Positions 31,060 to 42,253 of a stretch of 64,000 nucleotides of DNA are shown here, in pieces. A model generated the notes under the pieces. It ran no database searches. It was given only the letters and a program-made list of their open reading frames with translations, and had not been told where the DNA came from. Where the stretch lies: positions 27,998,001 to 28,062,000 of the forward strand of contig NC_030836.1 in assembly GCF_001704415.2 (NCBI RefSeq), in the 5' to 3' direction. How positions within the stretch are numbered: position 1 is the stretch's first letter; each line of letters starts with the position of its first letter. The translations under genes and the position numbers were made by a program. This DNA comes from Capra hircus (taxonomy: Eukaryota; Chordata; Mammalia; Artiodactyla; Bovidae).

Positions 31060-31400
31060 ATGGCAGAGAAGAATGCGCCCATTGATTTATTGCCCCTGTG
31101 TCTTTGCCACGGGCATTTCCTCTTCCTGAAAAGTCCTCCCTGCTCAGCCAAAGCCTGCCCTTCCTCCCCAGTCCCACACCACCTCTTCCAGAGCCCTCAG
31201 GGGAACGCAAGCAGTGTCTCCCTTCCCGAGAGCCTGGGGACACTGACCAGAGTCTGCCTGCATCCTGGGTATACCTGTCAGCCCTTCTCCATGGAGATAT
31301 GTCAGAACAGGGCACATAGCTGACGCTGCTGTCACCCTCACTTCATGTGGCCTGGCGCCTGGCACATTCTGAATTTATTGCACTTGTCTGCCAAATGAAC
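31060..31400 (+). repeat. L2 LINE fragment, eroded
   Basis: 'gccacgggcatttcctcttcctg', 'cccagtcccacaccacctcttcc' and the terminal 'ggcgcctggcacattctgaatttatt' fit an eroded sense L2. Confidence 0.5.
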
Positions 31401-31704
31401 AGGATTACTCCTGGTCTGTCTCAGAGAGGGGGGTGTCTGGGTTCTCCCCATCCTCTGCTTTCACTTTTCTGCCCCACAATTCTAAAGGAGCTGGAGGCTC
31501 ATTTGTCACCAAGTACTGGAAACTGGAGGCTACAGCCCGCAAAAGAAAACCAGGTGTTAAATTCTGTTTGGTGTACTGAGCAGACTGGAATTAACTTCTC
31601 TATGGCAGGACTGTCAGGTCCCAGACTCGGATACTCTGCACTTAGAGTCTCCAAACCAGAGTGAGCAAGATGGGCCATTGGCATAAGAGAAGATAATAGT
31701 ACAG
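31401..31704. other. Single-copy stretch
   Basis: Nothing recognised. Confidence 0.35.
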
Positions 31705-31712
31705 CTTTGTTT

Positions 31713-31933
31713 CTGTGCTGTGTGCGTGCTAAGTTGCTTCACTCGTGTCCGACTCTTTGCGACACCGTGGTCTGTAGCCCACCAAGCACCTCTGTCCATG
31801 GGATTCTCCAAGCAAGAATATGGAGTGGGTTGCCATGCCCTCCTGCAGGGGAATCTTCCCGACCCAGGGACTGAACTAGCGGTTCTTATGTCTCCTGCAC
31901 TGGTTCTTTACCACTAGTGCCACCTGGGAAGCC
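31713..31933 (-). mobile_element. Bov-tA SINE
   Basis: Antisense Bov-tA with an 8-bp target-site duplication, ctttgttt (31,705-31,712 and 31,934-31,941). Its head (31,914-31,925) is the CpG-decayed version of the CTCF-like head at 26,344, in the opposite orientation. Confidence 0.93.
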
Positions 31934-31941
31934 CTTTGTTT

Positions 31942-32515
31942 ATATGGATATTTTATCTCATCCTGCCCAGATTTCTATTTTTGAATATGCTCCATAAGAC
32001 ATTTCATGTCCTGGCAGAGCAGTAGGCTTTGTATATACTCTCCCACACATGTATGTTCATATATGTAGGTACTGAGGTATATTAAACATTTTTTACTGAT
32101 AGGGTTGTAAACATGTCTGAAGACCTTGGACTTGGGCCCCTGGCCCACTGTCCAGGACATGAGTTCAATGCATACGTGCCAGTGTCTCCGGACAAATGTC
32201 CTGTCCCCTGGCATGGCCCCATATCATGCCTAAAGCTTTACAGCCTGAATCTCACTGGAGGGCAAACTCCTTGGGGACAGTAATTTGGGGACCCTCTTCA
32301 GCAGTGACGTGTGGCAGTGACTCCATAGGGCCTGGAGAATGGCAGACACTCAGTAAATTACATGGGGCTTGAATACTATTTATTTAAATTGAGACATCTG
32401 AGAGTCTTTTAAAGTTTTAAAATTTGACTTTAATTTAATCCTCAAATGTCTGCTCTCAGAGAGTATGCTTGATATATTTACTTGGGGTCCATTATATAAC
32501 AACAAAAAATAAGTA
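31942..32515. other. Single-copy stretch
   Basis: A MIR-like end, 'ggcagacactcagtaaatta', lies near 32,345. The rest is AT-rich and unrecognised. Confidence 0.35.
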
Positions 32516-32670
32516 TAGAGGCCGGCAGAGGATGAGAGGTTAGGTAGCATCTCTGACTCAGTGGACGTGAATCTGAGCAAACTCCAGGAGATAGTGGAGG
32601 ACAGGGAAGTCTGGCAGTGCTGCAGTCCATGGGGTTGCAAAGAGTCTGACATGATGTAGCGACTGAACAG
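32516..32670 (+). mobile_element. BovB LINE 3' fragment
   Basis: Sense BovB end: 'gcagaggatgagaggttagg', 'cagtggacgtgaatctgagc', 'gtagcgactgaacagcaa'. Confidence 0.9.
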
Positions 32671-33529
32671 CAATGCCTACTGGGCATCAGGTTGTGAGTC
32701 AGGTCCTGGGTGACAAATCTGAGGTCTCTGATCTCAGGTTATTTATATTCCTTTTTAAAAATGTTTCTTTTATTTATTTATTTATTTTTCGGTCATGGGT
32801 CCTGTGGAATCTTACCATTTCCTCAGCAGATGCTCTAGACAGTTGGTATGTTGGTACTTTAGGGAGGGCAGAACCCATCAACCAACATAGTCGCATTCTA
32901 GGGGCCCTGCTACCCCCCGCCCCGTGGGTGTGGTCAGAGTTTGGTGCAAGCTGGGAGTGATAGCTCTCCCATGAGGGTGGGATGGGGAGATAGAATGGGA
33001 CCAGGAAAGATTTTTGTGCAGAAGATGCGTAGGCTGTCTCTCAGCTCAACTTCCAGTCTTTCGTGTTGAAATTTCAGAAGCCAAGCAGGGACCTATCAGA
33101 TAAGGGGTGAGTTTGGAGGGAAGACCCATCAGTAGAGGGAGATAGCCTTCAAGAAGACAGACACTGATAGATCTGACAGCTGGCCTCCCTCCTCTTAGGA
33201 ACAGAAGCCGGGGGCCTCTTGGCCAGGGTTGCAGAATGGGGAGACAGTCAGTGGCTGAATCAGGGCTCTTGGCTCCTCCCTGGGATCCACACACAGAAGA
33301 CCCTGGGGCACAGGCTGGGCCTGCTTTCTCCACCTCAGGTGGTTATTCAGCCAGGACCAGAATCCTCAAAGCCCCCAGTGCTTCTGAGCTGCAGGTGCAA
33401 TCCCCTCCCTCCAGCAGCTTCCGGAGGGGCCAGTGGCCCACGGCCCCGGAATGATCACGGGCTGTGTGTGACTTCTTCTTTCTTCCTGTACGAGTTGAGC
33501 ACTTGCCACCCTGCTGTCTGTTTTTCCTT
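32671..33529. other. Mostly single-copy
   Basis: A (TTTA)n run near 32,768-32,788 may be the tail of a decayed antisense SINE ('tttttcggtcatgggtcctg'). No exon is recognised. Confidence 0.38.
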
Positions 33530-33730
33530 GCTAAGGTTCAGTTCTAATTATGTTGATTTTCTTCATCCCACCCCCTCCTGGAAGCTTATTAGGTTGAATA
33601 TTTTTATTTATTATCATTTCGCCCAACTCCTGCCAGCATTTCCAATTACTCTCCCCGCTTCCTTGTAATTGTCTTTCTGTAATGGCTCTGAAACAATTGC
33701 GCTAAATGAGGTGTCTCCTGGAAGATGAGA
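33530..33730. promoter_or_regulatory. AT-rich island, candidate conserved element
   Basis: Repeat-free block with 'gaatatttttatttattatc', 'ccttgtaattgtctttctg' and 'gaaacaattgcgctaaatg' between GC-rich flanks. Enhancer-like by composition only. Confidence 0.33.
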
Positions 33731-34154
33731 GTCTCACTTCATTAAAGGCTAATGTATTCTCAGCTCCAGCTCTGTGGGGCTAGCTTGGAAGGAAGACATT
33801 TAAACAGCTTCTTTTATTTTATAGGGAGCAACTTTTCAGCGACGAAGATGTCTGTGGGGTATATGTGTATGTGTGTGTGTTGCCTGATTTTAATTTAAAG
33901 AAAGTTTATGAAATAGTGCAAGTCTCCCTGTTGACGAAACTCTCTGTTCCCGGGTAGCTGAGGTTGACGCAGATGGGGTCCAGGGTTCCACGGTGCAGGA
34001 AGACAGGGGCATTCTATTCGGATGTCCTCCCTGCCTTTCTGCCAGGTCCCCTCCCTTCCTGTCGACCCCTGACCTCTTGATGCCTCCATCCTGTGCTGAC
34101 TCCCACTGGATGATGTACAACCTCCTGCTGCATATAATTTTTTTTCAGTTTATA
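33731..34154. other. Single-copy stretch
   Basis: A short (TG)n lies near 33,862. Otherwise nothing is recognised. Confidence 0.35.
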
Positions 34155-34222
34155 TATCCTCATTCATTCATTCATTTGTTGTTTATTTGTTTACTTGTTC
34201 ATTCATTTACTTGTTCATTTGT
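34155..34222. repeat. ATTC / TTTG simple repeat
   Basis: Irregular 'cattcattcattcatttgtt' followed by 'tgtttacttgttcattc'. Confidence 0.9.
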
Positions 34223-34227
34223 TATTC

Positions 34228-34535
34228 ATTGACCACATTTTTTTTTTTTTAATGGAGATGGACTCTTTTTTATTATTTGATTATTAGTTTTTAGTCGCGC
34301 TGAGTCTTTGTCGCTGCGAGTGGGCTCTCTCTAGTTGCGGCGAGCAGGGTCTCCTCTCTAGTTGCCGTGTACAGGCTTCTCTTGGCGGTGGCTTCTATCG
34401 GGGCAGAGCTCAGGCTCTAGGCCCTCGGGCTTCAGTAGATGTGGCGCATGGGCTTAGCTGCTCTGCGGCACATGTCTGAACCAGGGATCGAATCCGTGGT
34501 GGATTCCTATTCACTGTACCACCAGGGGAGTCCCA
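34228..34535 (-). mobile_element. CHR-type SINE
   Basis: Antisense CHR with a T-rich tail, internal 'ctctctagttgcggcgagca' modules and the head 'ctgtaccaccaggggagtcc'. CpG content is still fairly high. Confidence 0.9.
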
Positions 34536-34539
34536 ACGC

Positions 34540-35475
34540 ATGTTTATTGCCTGCTGTGTTCAGGCATGATTCAGGATGGGGATATGACATTTTGGAGCTT
34601 ACAGATCAGTGAAAGAACAGAGGTACGTGACAGGCAAGCAGGCACTTCTAGTACAACGTGTCAAGTGCTGTCATCAGGCAACGGAGGATCACCGGAAAGC
34701 TCTCAGGAGGGCACCTGGTAAAATCTTGTGGGGTGGAGGATGACTTCTAGAGGGCAGGGGGTGGGGTCTGGGTTGACACTGGGAGGATGACCAGTTTGCC
34801 AAGCGACAAGGGTGTGGGTGGAAGTCTTTGAGGCTGAGGGAACTTCTGTAGCAAGAGAGGGCCGGAAGAGTGAGATGCAAGACAGGAGCCGGTTTGGGGC
34901 AGGGGCTGTGATGGGAGGAGGGGCTGGAGATCAGGAAGAGTCCTGAAGGCTCGGCTACTGAGAGATTGAGTGACGTGGAAGAATTTTAAGCTGAGGATTG
35001 ATTTGGCCAGATCTGCTTTGGAAAGACCGCTCCTACTTGAGTGTGTAGAGTGGATTGTGGTGTGGTGGCTTAGTTGCTAAGTCGTGTCTGACTCTTGCGA
35101 CCCCATGAACTGTAGCCCACTCAGCTCCTCTGTCCATGGGATTCTCCAAGACAGGACAAATTCAACCAGGAGTGGGTGGCCATTTGCTTCTCTGGGGGCT
35201 CTTCCTGACCCAGGGTTCAAACCCGGATTTCCTGCATTGCAGGCAGATTCTTTACCACTGAGCCACCAGGGAAGCCCCTAGAGTGGATTGAAGGAAGGCC
35301 CCCAAAATAGGCAAGAGACCTTTGAGGAAGCTGCTGCAGGTGATGTTGGTGTCCTGCCTGGAGGAGGCGGAGGAGAACAAGAAGGCTGTGTACATTTGTG
35401 AGGTATTACAGGCGGAGAAATGATGGGCTCCAAGTAGGGGTGGTGAGGGGCGGGGGGTGTTAAGGATGAGAGCTG
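34540..35475 (-). repeat. L2 LINE, antisense, split by Bov-tA
   Basis: Purine-rich antisense L2: 'gagcttacagatcagtgaaag', 'gaagagtcctgaaggctcgg', 'tggccagatctgctttggaaag', 'gtggattgaaggaaggcc', 'aagctgctgcaggtgatg'. A Bov-tA interrupts it at 35,058-35,278. Confidence 0.6.
35058..35278 (-). mobile_element. Bov-tA SINE
   Basis: Antisense Bov-tA with a perfect 12-bp target-site duplication, tagagtggattg (35,046-35,057 and 35,279-35,290). Confidence 0.95.
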
Positions 35476-35825
35476 TTTTCTGGCTCCAGCAGTCAGGTGA
35501 ATGTGTGTGGTGGGGTCCCCATTTCAGGACAAGGACCATGAGAGGTCCGGGGAGCTCCCTAGGATGTGGGGCTACCAGGCTCAAATCCCAGCAGAGGTGG
35601 GGTGCCTGTCCCCAGTGACAGCTGTGGAGCCCCAATTTCTTCACCAGCGGGGTCCATGGGTTGCAGGTGGGCATCAGCTCACTCTGTTAAGGGGCGATAA
35701 GCAGCTTCGTCGTCAAACTCTGTGCTCCAGGCTGAGCAGGTTCCCTCTGCGCTCTGACTTCTGACCCAGGCAACACAACCTGTACCAAGGCCTTTGAGCA
35801 TTGCCCAGGCATCTCCCATAGTTAA
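35476..35825. other. Single-copy stretch
   Basis: Nothing recognised. Confidence 0.35.
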
Positions 35826-35836
35826 GGGGTGTCTCT

Positions 35837-35957
35837 TCTTTTTTTTCAGCCGTGCCATATGGCATGTGGGATTTTAGTTCCCCCACCAGGGATTGAACCC
35901 CTGACCCCAACATTGGAAGCGTGGAGTCTTAACCACTGGACGGCCAGGGAAGTCCCC
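35837..35957 (-). mobile_element. CHR-type SINE, short
   Basis: Antisense CHR with a T-run tail and the head 'ccactggacggccagggaag'. Flanked by gggtgtctctt / gggtggtctctt, a near-identical target site. Confidence 0.9.
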
Positions 35958-36159
35958 AGGGTGGTCTCTTTTAAAGGGTTTTTTATTTCATAGTCAAGAA
36001 AGAGCAGGAAGACCCTTCCTGATAATGTTTGGGTTAGGAGCGAAGAATGTAAGCTTACAAGTGGTGAATCAGGTTCATCCAGTTATGCCTCTGAGCACTT
36101 TTTTTGGGTCCCTGGTAGCTTGGGAGTACAACAGTGGTGGTGATAGTGGTAAAGGAATC

Positions 36160-36300
36160 ATGATGATTTCCCTGTTTATCCAGACTGCTGTGTCCAAGAC
36201 ACTCTATTAGGCATTGCCTGAAGTATCTCATTTAGTCTTTGTGAGAATCCCATTGTGCTGGTATTGTTATCATCACAAACAGGTTACATAAGCAGGCCCC
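36160..36300 (-). repeat. MIR SINE
   Basis: Antisense MIR: 'gtccaagacactctattagg', 'agtatctcatttagtctttg', 'ttgttatcatcacaaacagg'. Confidence 0.75.
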
Positions 36301-36384
36301 CTGGACTCCCAGCCTGCGGATTCCTTCTCAGGGCAAGGAAGGAGGGCATGGGCTGTGCCAAAGCTGGTTTGGGGGCAGCCAAGG

Positions 36385-36750
36385 GCTAAGAGAAGTGGCT
36401 TATTCCATCCTCTGCCTGCTGTTTTTCTGTACTCTTCATGCCCTTTGTTATGAATTATCTTTTCTGCTTATGCCTAACTCACTCATTCATTCATTCATGT
36501 GTGTCCTTCAAGGCCTTGTGCAAATGCCGCTAATTCCTGAACAGAGCTGGAACTTGCCCCCGCCCTGGTTCCCAGAGTACATTCTTCTCTCTCTGTTATA
36601 GCTGCTGATCTATAGTGAGTTATTAGCGTGTCTGTCACCTCAGCTCCACTTTGGGATTTCCCTGGGAGGGGATCTTGGCTCACTCCTCTTTATATCCTTG
36701 GTACCCAGCACTGGGCCTGGTGCACAGGTGTTCTATGAATATACTATTAG
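36385..36750 (+). repeat. L2 LINE 3' part
   Basis: 'tgtccttcaaggccttgtgc', then the terminus 'tatccttggtacccagcact' and 'gggcctggtgcacaggtg'. Moderately eroded. Confidence 0.65.
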
Positions 36751-37109
36751 TGATGCCAGGATGCTCAGGGAGGGCCTGGGAGGTCAGCAGACAGGAACTT
36801 CCTGCCCCCTGTCCGTTACAGGAGGAGCAGACGAGCTGCCCAGATATGCGCCAGACTGGGCTTGGCTCCCTGGGTCGGCTGCCTGGTGATAAGGGGCAGC
36901 CAGCCACCAGGAACAGAATTCCCTGTGTGCTCTGGGAGAACGTGGGGCTTGAGGTAAGCCTCCTCCAGGGCAAGGACTGAAGGAAGCAGCATGGAACTGG
37001 ATGTTTATTCCAATGAGGTGCTTATGTAACACCAGGCTTCCTTGGGCTCCCGGGGACTGAAGGGAGCACACACCAGAGAAACAAACACACGGAGAGAGCA
37101 GCGAGCCAC
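36751..37109. other. Single-copy stretch
   Basis: No repeat recognised; chance frames only. Confidence 0.35.
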
Positions 37110-37225
37110 TCGCTCTATTAGACAACCGAAGTGAAGAGGTGCTCCCGTCTGCTGTCTTGCGCGAAAATTTAGTGCCTGGACAATTGCCAGGCAGCTTTTT
37201 GTTACAAAGAATAAAATGTGTCTAA
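37110..37225. promoter_or_regulatory. Small repeat-free island
   Basis: 'gctctattagacaaccgaag', 'gcgcgaaaatttagtgcc' and 'tttttgttacaaagaataaa' (a SOX-type ACAAAG) form a compact non-repetitive block. A regulatory role is only suggested. Confidence 0.28.
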
Positions 37226-37399
37226 ATACTCAAGTGCAAAAGTCAGTGATAGTTTTCCATCTCCTCAAATCTTGCTCTGATCGTGATGGGGTGCGGGGAG
37301 ATGCTGTACTCAGGAGAATTGGGGCCATCTCTTGAGCAGCTCCCTTCTCAACCTCCAGAATCGGGGCTCTGATCACAGCTGGAGGGCAACAAGGGGAGA

Positions 37400-37530
37400 A
37401 GGAGGAGGAAGGAAGCACTAGGGTTCCTGATCAGTAAATAGTGGTGTGACCTGCGGCAAGTGCCTTGCTCAGCAGAGCCTCAGTTTCTAAATCTGCGGAT
37501 GAAGAGAACCATTAACCTTGCCCTAACCTG
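37400..37530 (+). repeat. MIR SINE
   Basis: 'gtggtgtgacctgcggcaag', 'gagcctcagtttctaaatct'. Confidence 0.75.
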
Positions 37531-37859
37531 CAGCCTCGTTGTTTTCAGCCTCTGCACCCCATGGAAATGCATGGGATTGTGACCCGTCTGTAATGTGGCC
37601 TCTCATTCAAGTTGGGTAGCACAGAGCCCTATGCCTACTCTCTCTCCCACCAGCTCCGAAGCTGAGTCAGGGCTCCCCGCCTCACTCTCCACAGGGGATG
37701 AGGATCCAGGTGAGTTCTAAGTCTGGGGTCTCCTGGGGCTCTTGGAAACAACAGGCCAGGCCTCCTGAGCCCAAGGGAAATGGGGAACCAAACTTTGTGC
37801 TGCAGAAAAGTGGATAAGAAGTCTTCAGATCCTAGAATGGACCTGGACAAAACATCACT

Positions 37860-38160
37860 GTTCATTTAGTAAGCATTTACCTAGGACCTACCACGTGCCA
37901 GGCATTGTGCCAGCAGCCCCTGGCCTTCCAGAACTCATAGGCTAACATGTATTCCAGGTTAGTGCCCAATCCTCTCCATTCCACAAGAGGACAGACGGCT
38001 GGGGGATGAAGTGACTATCACAGAGCCACATAGCCAGTCAGTGGACTTGGCAGCATCAAAAGTCTGCTTTTTGAAGCTGAAATGAGCTGATACACGCCAA
38101 GGGCTCAGAGCCATGCCAGGCACCTGTCCAGTGAGTTCGCTGTAGCTGCGTGTGCGGGGG
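37860..38160 (-). repeat. MIR SINE plus MIR-type end
   Basis: Antisense MIR 'ttacctaggacctaccacgtgccaggc...' to 'agccacatagccagtcagtg'. It is followed by a sense MIR end, 'gagctgatacacgccaaggg' and 'gccatgccaggcacc'. Confidence 0.72.
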
Positions 38161-38319
38161 CTCCAGGCTCGAGGAGTGGGGGCTTTGTCCCACATGGCAC
38201 CTCTTGCGTCCTGAGTCCAAGTGTTTGAGATGAGATGGGCCGCACCTCTAAGGTGACGCTGACGAAGGGAAGATGGGAAGGACAGTGGGTCTGAGGCTTC
38301 CGGCTCTTGGCATTTTATT

Positions 38320-38490
38320 CTTCTATTCAACCAAGGCTTGTGGAGAGTATGCCTTATGCCTGGCTCTGGGACTGAACAACCCCACAAGCCCCATACCCTT
38401 GAGGGGTTTGTTTCTCAATGGGGAAGGAGGTTGGACCATAAGTAAACCGGGTATTTGCCAAAGGATAAGTGTTACGAGAGTGTTGCGAGA
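38320..38490 (-). repeat. Eroded L2/MIR-type repeat
   Basis: 'gtatgccttatgcctggctc' and 'tgaggggtttgtttctcaatgg...taagtaaac' resemble the antisense L2-associated block. Confidence 0.45.
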
Positions 38491-38504
38491 GTCCTGTGCA
38501 GTAA

Positions 38505-38690
38505 GATTTGTTGTTATTGTTTTTGTCAGCCGCTCAGTTGTGTCTGACTCTTTGCGACCCCGTGGATTGCAACACGCCAGGCTTCCCTGCCCTTCACTGT
38601 CTCCTGGAGTTTGCTCAAACTCATGTCCATTGAGTCGGTGATGCCATCCAACCATCTCATCCTCTGCCTCCCTGTTCTCCTGCCTTCAGG
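38505..38690 (-). mobile_element. BovB LINE 3' fragment
   Basis: 'ttgttgttattgtttttgtc' terminus, then antisense BovB to 'gttctcctgccttcag'. Confidence 0.92.
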
Positions 38691-39574
38691 GGGCACTGCA
38701 CTCCTGTGTGATTTAGTAGAGCTTACCCAGATAGTGGGTTAGGGGGCAGTGAAGGTGGGGTGTGGGCCAGGGGGTTGAGGCAGGTTTTCTTTGCTTCTGA
38801 AAGTTGCCCTGCCAGGCGTGAGGGGTGTGACATGCAGAGAACTTCTGCTCAGCTCTATCCCCTTGCCTCTAAAGCTCAGGCTCCCAAATGACGTTGCAAT
38901 ACTGAGACTGTCTCTTCCCTGCTCAGCCTCCAACCCACAGCAGGAAGTAGCAAATCCAGAATAAGACCCCTCGCATTTCACCACTATCCCCTTGAGGGGC
39001 TCAGGGACTTCCCTCCGCTACAATTTGGACATCCATCAGAAGCATTCTTTCTTAAAAGAAACATTTGACTCAGAATCAAGTGTCTTCCTTCTTCTGGGTC
39101 TCTTCCGCGTTGCCTCCCACCCTAGCTGGGCATCTCAGGTGCAAAACCGGGAACAACAGAGACATTCTTGGCCAGATAACACCCCCTGTGTCTGTATTTG
39201 GGGTAGGCGCAGAGGGACAGGCCAGATTTCATCCAGCAAGTACCCGGGTGCTAACAAAGCCAGTCCTGGGCTGACAGATCCCGGAATCCCCAAGGGGGCC
39301 TATTCACCTAGCCCGAGGGGTTAATGGTCAGCCGGCCTCCCTTCCTAGAGTATTGATTCTTGTGCTGAATCCTTAGAGCTCCCTTTTTGTCCACCAATCC
39401 CCTGACTCAGTAGCCCCTGGACAGATGCTTTCTTCCCGGGTCACTGGCCACTCCGGGCCCACTGCTCTTCCCCCACCCAGCTGCTGAGGTGGGTACAGAT
39501 TTCTTAGTAATGATCTTCCTCCAGGAGCCAGGGAGAGAGAGGAGCTGCTGCCGCTGCCTGCGCTGCCGCCAACA
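38691..39574. other. Single-copy stretch
   Basis: No repeat or exon recognised. Confidence 0.35.
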
Positions 39575-39910
39575 TCAAAGCTTTCCGCGTGGCTTTGGTA
39601 GAATGTTAAGAATTGCGAGATAATTAAGTTGCATTTCTGTGCATTGTTTACTGTTGCTCTCCGCCAATCGCTATTCCATAGGGGCTAATCTGTGCTGGGT
39701 TTTTTTTTTCCCCCCCGCTTTGCAGTGCCTGTTTGTAGCACATTCTTCATTATGCTTTAGTCACAATTTTAATTTTGCTATTATTAAATCTTCCCCAAAG
39801 CTGTATTATTCTGTGCGTCTGAGCTGGAATTCCTGATTTGGGGACTGTTTGCATCTGGGCCTGTTCACAAATGATTGTTCTTGTTTACAAAAGAACATAC
39901 ATTACAACTC
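39575..39910. promoter_or_regulatory. AT-rich island with forkhead and homeodomain sites
   Basis: Repeat-free block with 'gagataattaagttgc', two forkhead-type TGTTTAC sites (39,645-39,651 and 39,892-39,898), 'ttttaattttgctattatta' and 'gttcttgtttacaaaagaac', which is partly palindromic. Strong enhancer-like appearance; no conservation data. Confidence 0.42.
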
Positions 39911-40110
39911 AGCACTGGAGGAATCCTGGCTCCCTTCTCCTCTCCCACCCCTGATTCACCTGGTTGTAGGAGGTGGGGGAGAGAAGGCAGCAAAGGGGAT
40001 CTGACAGTTTTTAAGATTTTCCTGTTAGAGCACCTTCATAGCCTCTAATGGCCAAAGAAGAGGATAGGAAATTGAGTTCGAGGTTGGGGGCAGAGTGGCC
40101 AATGGGCTTC
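39911..40110. other. Single-copy stretch
   Basis: Nothing recognised. Confidence 0.35.
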
Positions 40111-40112
40111 AT

Positions 40113-40325
40113 TTTTTTTTTTTAGTATTTATTTATTTGACTGTGTTGGGTCTTTGTTGCATCATGTGGGATCTTACAGTACTCAACTCTAGCTGTGGCT
40201 CGTGGGCTCAGTAGTCGCAATGAATGGACTTAGTTGCCCTGCAGCATGTGGGGTCTTAGCTCCCCAACCAGGGGTCAAACCAATGTCCCCTGCATTGCAA
40301 GGCAGATTCTTAACATGGAAGTCCT
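40113..40325 (-). mobile_element. CHR-type SINE
   Basis: Antisense CHR with a T-run and 'tatttatttatttgactgtg' tail. The head is decayed ('ttaacatggaagtcctg'). Confidence 0.88.
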
Positions 40326-40480
40326 GAGGCTTTGTTTTTATACCCTGAAAATTCCCAGCTTCTTTACTTCGTTAAGCCTGTGACACTGGGCTGTTAAATA
40401 ACATTGCTCAGCCTCTGTTTCTGCTTGAAAAATCAGGAAAATTCTGATGATGCTTTAATACTGCCCCACTGGTAAAAATG
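40326..40480 (+). repeat. MIR fragment
   Basis: 'gctcagcctctgtttctgc', 'gaaaaatcaggaaaattctg'. Confidence 0.6.
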
Positions 40481-40999
40481 AAAAGGGATAATGGTGCCCG
40501 CCAGATGAGGAGGACTTAGCGAGGGGCAGGTGGAGTTACATTATCCTCATCATTAGCATCTTCTCATCTCCTGTCCGTTTTGCTTCTTCCATCGCCTGTC
40601 CCAAAGTTTACCCACTTGGCTCCCCTTAAGCCTTCCTCTGCTCCCTGTCATCACTAAGCCAGTGGAGTGGAATCACAAGTGCTTTGCATCTGCTCCCCGT
40701 CACTGGGGCCTGATAGGAGTAACTTACCTGCCTTCTCAAGAAGAAAACAGGGCAGATTTGCAGGGACCTGAGCTTGCGGAGGGAATGGGGCTCTACCCCT
40801 GTGAAGGTGGCCTGCCCTGGGGTTTTGAGAGCCCAGAGCCATCTGCCAGAGCCCTCTGCCCCAGCTGGGCTGGACAGGAGCAATGCAGCCCATGTCTGGA
40901 GCTCTCCTCCCTGCACCCAGCCCAAGGTCCCTGCCTTCTCAGCCTCCTCCTGGGGTCCCCTCAGCTTCCTTCTTCCCTGTCACCCGGTCCCCCGTGCCT
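40481..40999. other. Single-copy, GC-rich toward the end
   Basis: Overlapping chance frames; no domain recognised. Confidence 0.35.
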
Positions 41000-41430
41000 C
41001 CACACACACTAAAACCATAACTTTTTCCCCCTTTCCCATTATCTCTAACCCATATACTCTGGGAAGTTTAATTTGTTCTCGGTAGTAATCACCATTAACT
41101 AGAAATTGTCTTTCTCTGTGTAAACACGTCATTAGTGAAGCTGGTTTTCTGCAGGGTCCAGATTTCATTTTTATTAAAATGAAACACTTTCAGGCGCCTC
41201 ACTGTGTCCAAGGAGAGAGAGTATAATTTTAACCCATTGGGTTGGCCACAGATAATTGGGCTGGCATTTGATTGGACGATTAGGGAAATATCTTCTTCAC
41301 ATGCAGTATAATTTGCATTTTTTTCCCACTTATATGAAGCTAAGTCATGCTTTCGTACACAGGCAGTTTTAATGAGCATTATAAATCCTAATGAATATAT
41401 TTTCATGTTCATTTTATTGGCTTGTTTTTA
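41000..41430. promoter_or_regulatory. 430-bp AT-rich island with octamer
   Basis: The longest repeat-free AT-rich block apart from 51,725. It contains a perfect ATTTGCAT (41,311-41,318), 'cacgtcattagtgaagc', 'cagataattgggctgg', 'ttttaatgagcattataaat' and 'cctaatgaatatattttcat'. Both flanks are GC-rich. Typical of a deeply conserved non-coding element, which is untested here. Confidence 0.45.
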
Positions 41431-41850
41431 TTACAAGAGGTCTGAAAAACAGGGCCAGTGAGGGAGCCGCAGAGGAAATGGCAGGGGAGAGAGGCAGCCT
41501 TCCACCCCTCCCTTGGCCTCCCCAGGTTGCTAGGGAGGGTGGGGGATGGGGGGGACTCCGTTGATGTGGGAGGGCTGAGCAGGAGAGGGTCAGCTAGGTC
41601 CCCATTAACCCAAACCAGAAGCTTCTCCGGACCCAAGGGGATGCACAGAACATGCCTCTGGCCCTCAGGTCCTCGGAGCTCCTACTGCAGCCCGGCCCCC
41701 TCTGCAGCCTCAGCCGCTGCAGCAGTGAACAGTCTGGAACCAAAGGGGCACAGGCTACTTCTGCACAGGATCTGGCATGTGCTAGGAACCCCATACAGCT
41801 GATGAGATGGAGTTGAATTGAATTCTGATTCACAAGGAGCTGCCGTAATC
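41431..41850. other. Single-copy, GC-rich stretch
   Basis: Nothing recognised. Confidence 0.35.
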
Positions 41851-41856
41851 AGAGCT

Positions 41857-42055
41857 TTGTTGTTGTTCAATGGCTCAGTCGTATCCGACCGTTTGCCACC
41901 CCAGGGACCGCAGCACACCAGGCTTCCCTGTCCTTCACCATCTCCCGGAGTTTGCTCAAACTCATGTCCATTGAGTTGGTGATGCTATCTAACCATCTCA
42001 TCCTCTGCTGCCCCCTTCTTCGTTTGCCTTCCTTCTTTCCCAGGATCAGAAGCAG
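41857..42055 (-). mobile_element. BovB LINE 3' fragment
   Basis: 'ttgttgttgttcaatggctc' terminus, then antisense BovB to 'cctttctttcccaggatcag' (approximate). Confidence 0.92.
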
Positions 42056-42253
42056 AGCACTGGTTTTCAAACCCAACCCTGAAAGGCCGTGAGCGAGTGT
42101 ACAGCATACACTCTTCTCCTGGATGCTTCAGAAGCTTTGTCAGTGTCTTAGGGTCTCAGCACATCGCGATGAGAATTAGCTATAGGGTCAGAGCTCTGCC
42201 TCTCTCTCTATTTGTTCAACAAACATTTGGGGGGCACCTGCTGTGTTCCAGGG

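Noticed and set aside
30874..31323. 149-codon frame
   Set aside because: Lies largely in an eroded L2-like stretch.
33219..33668. 149-codon frame
   Set aside because: No domain; it runs into an AT-rich non-coding island.
41230..41275. 'gggttggccac' as a mariner end
   Set aside because: Only a short match; no inverted partner or TA target site nearby.
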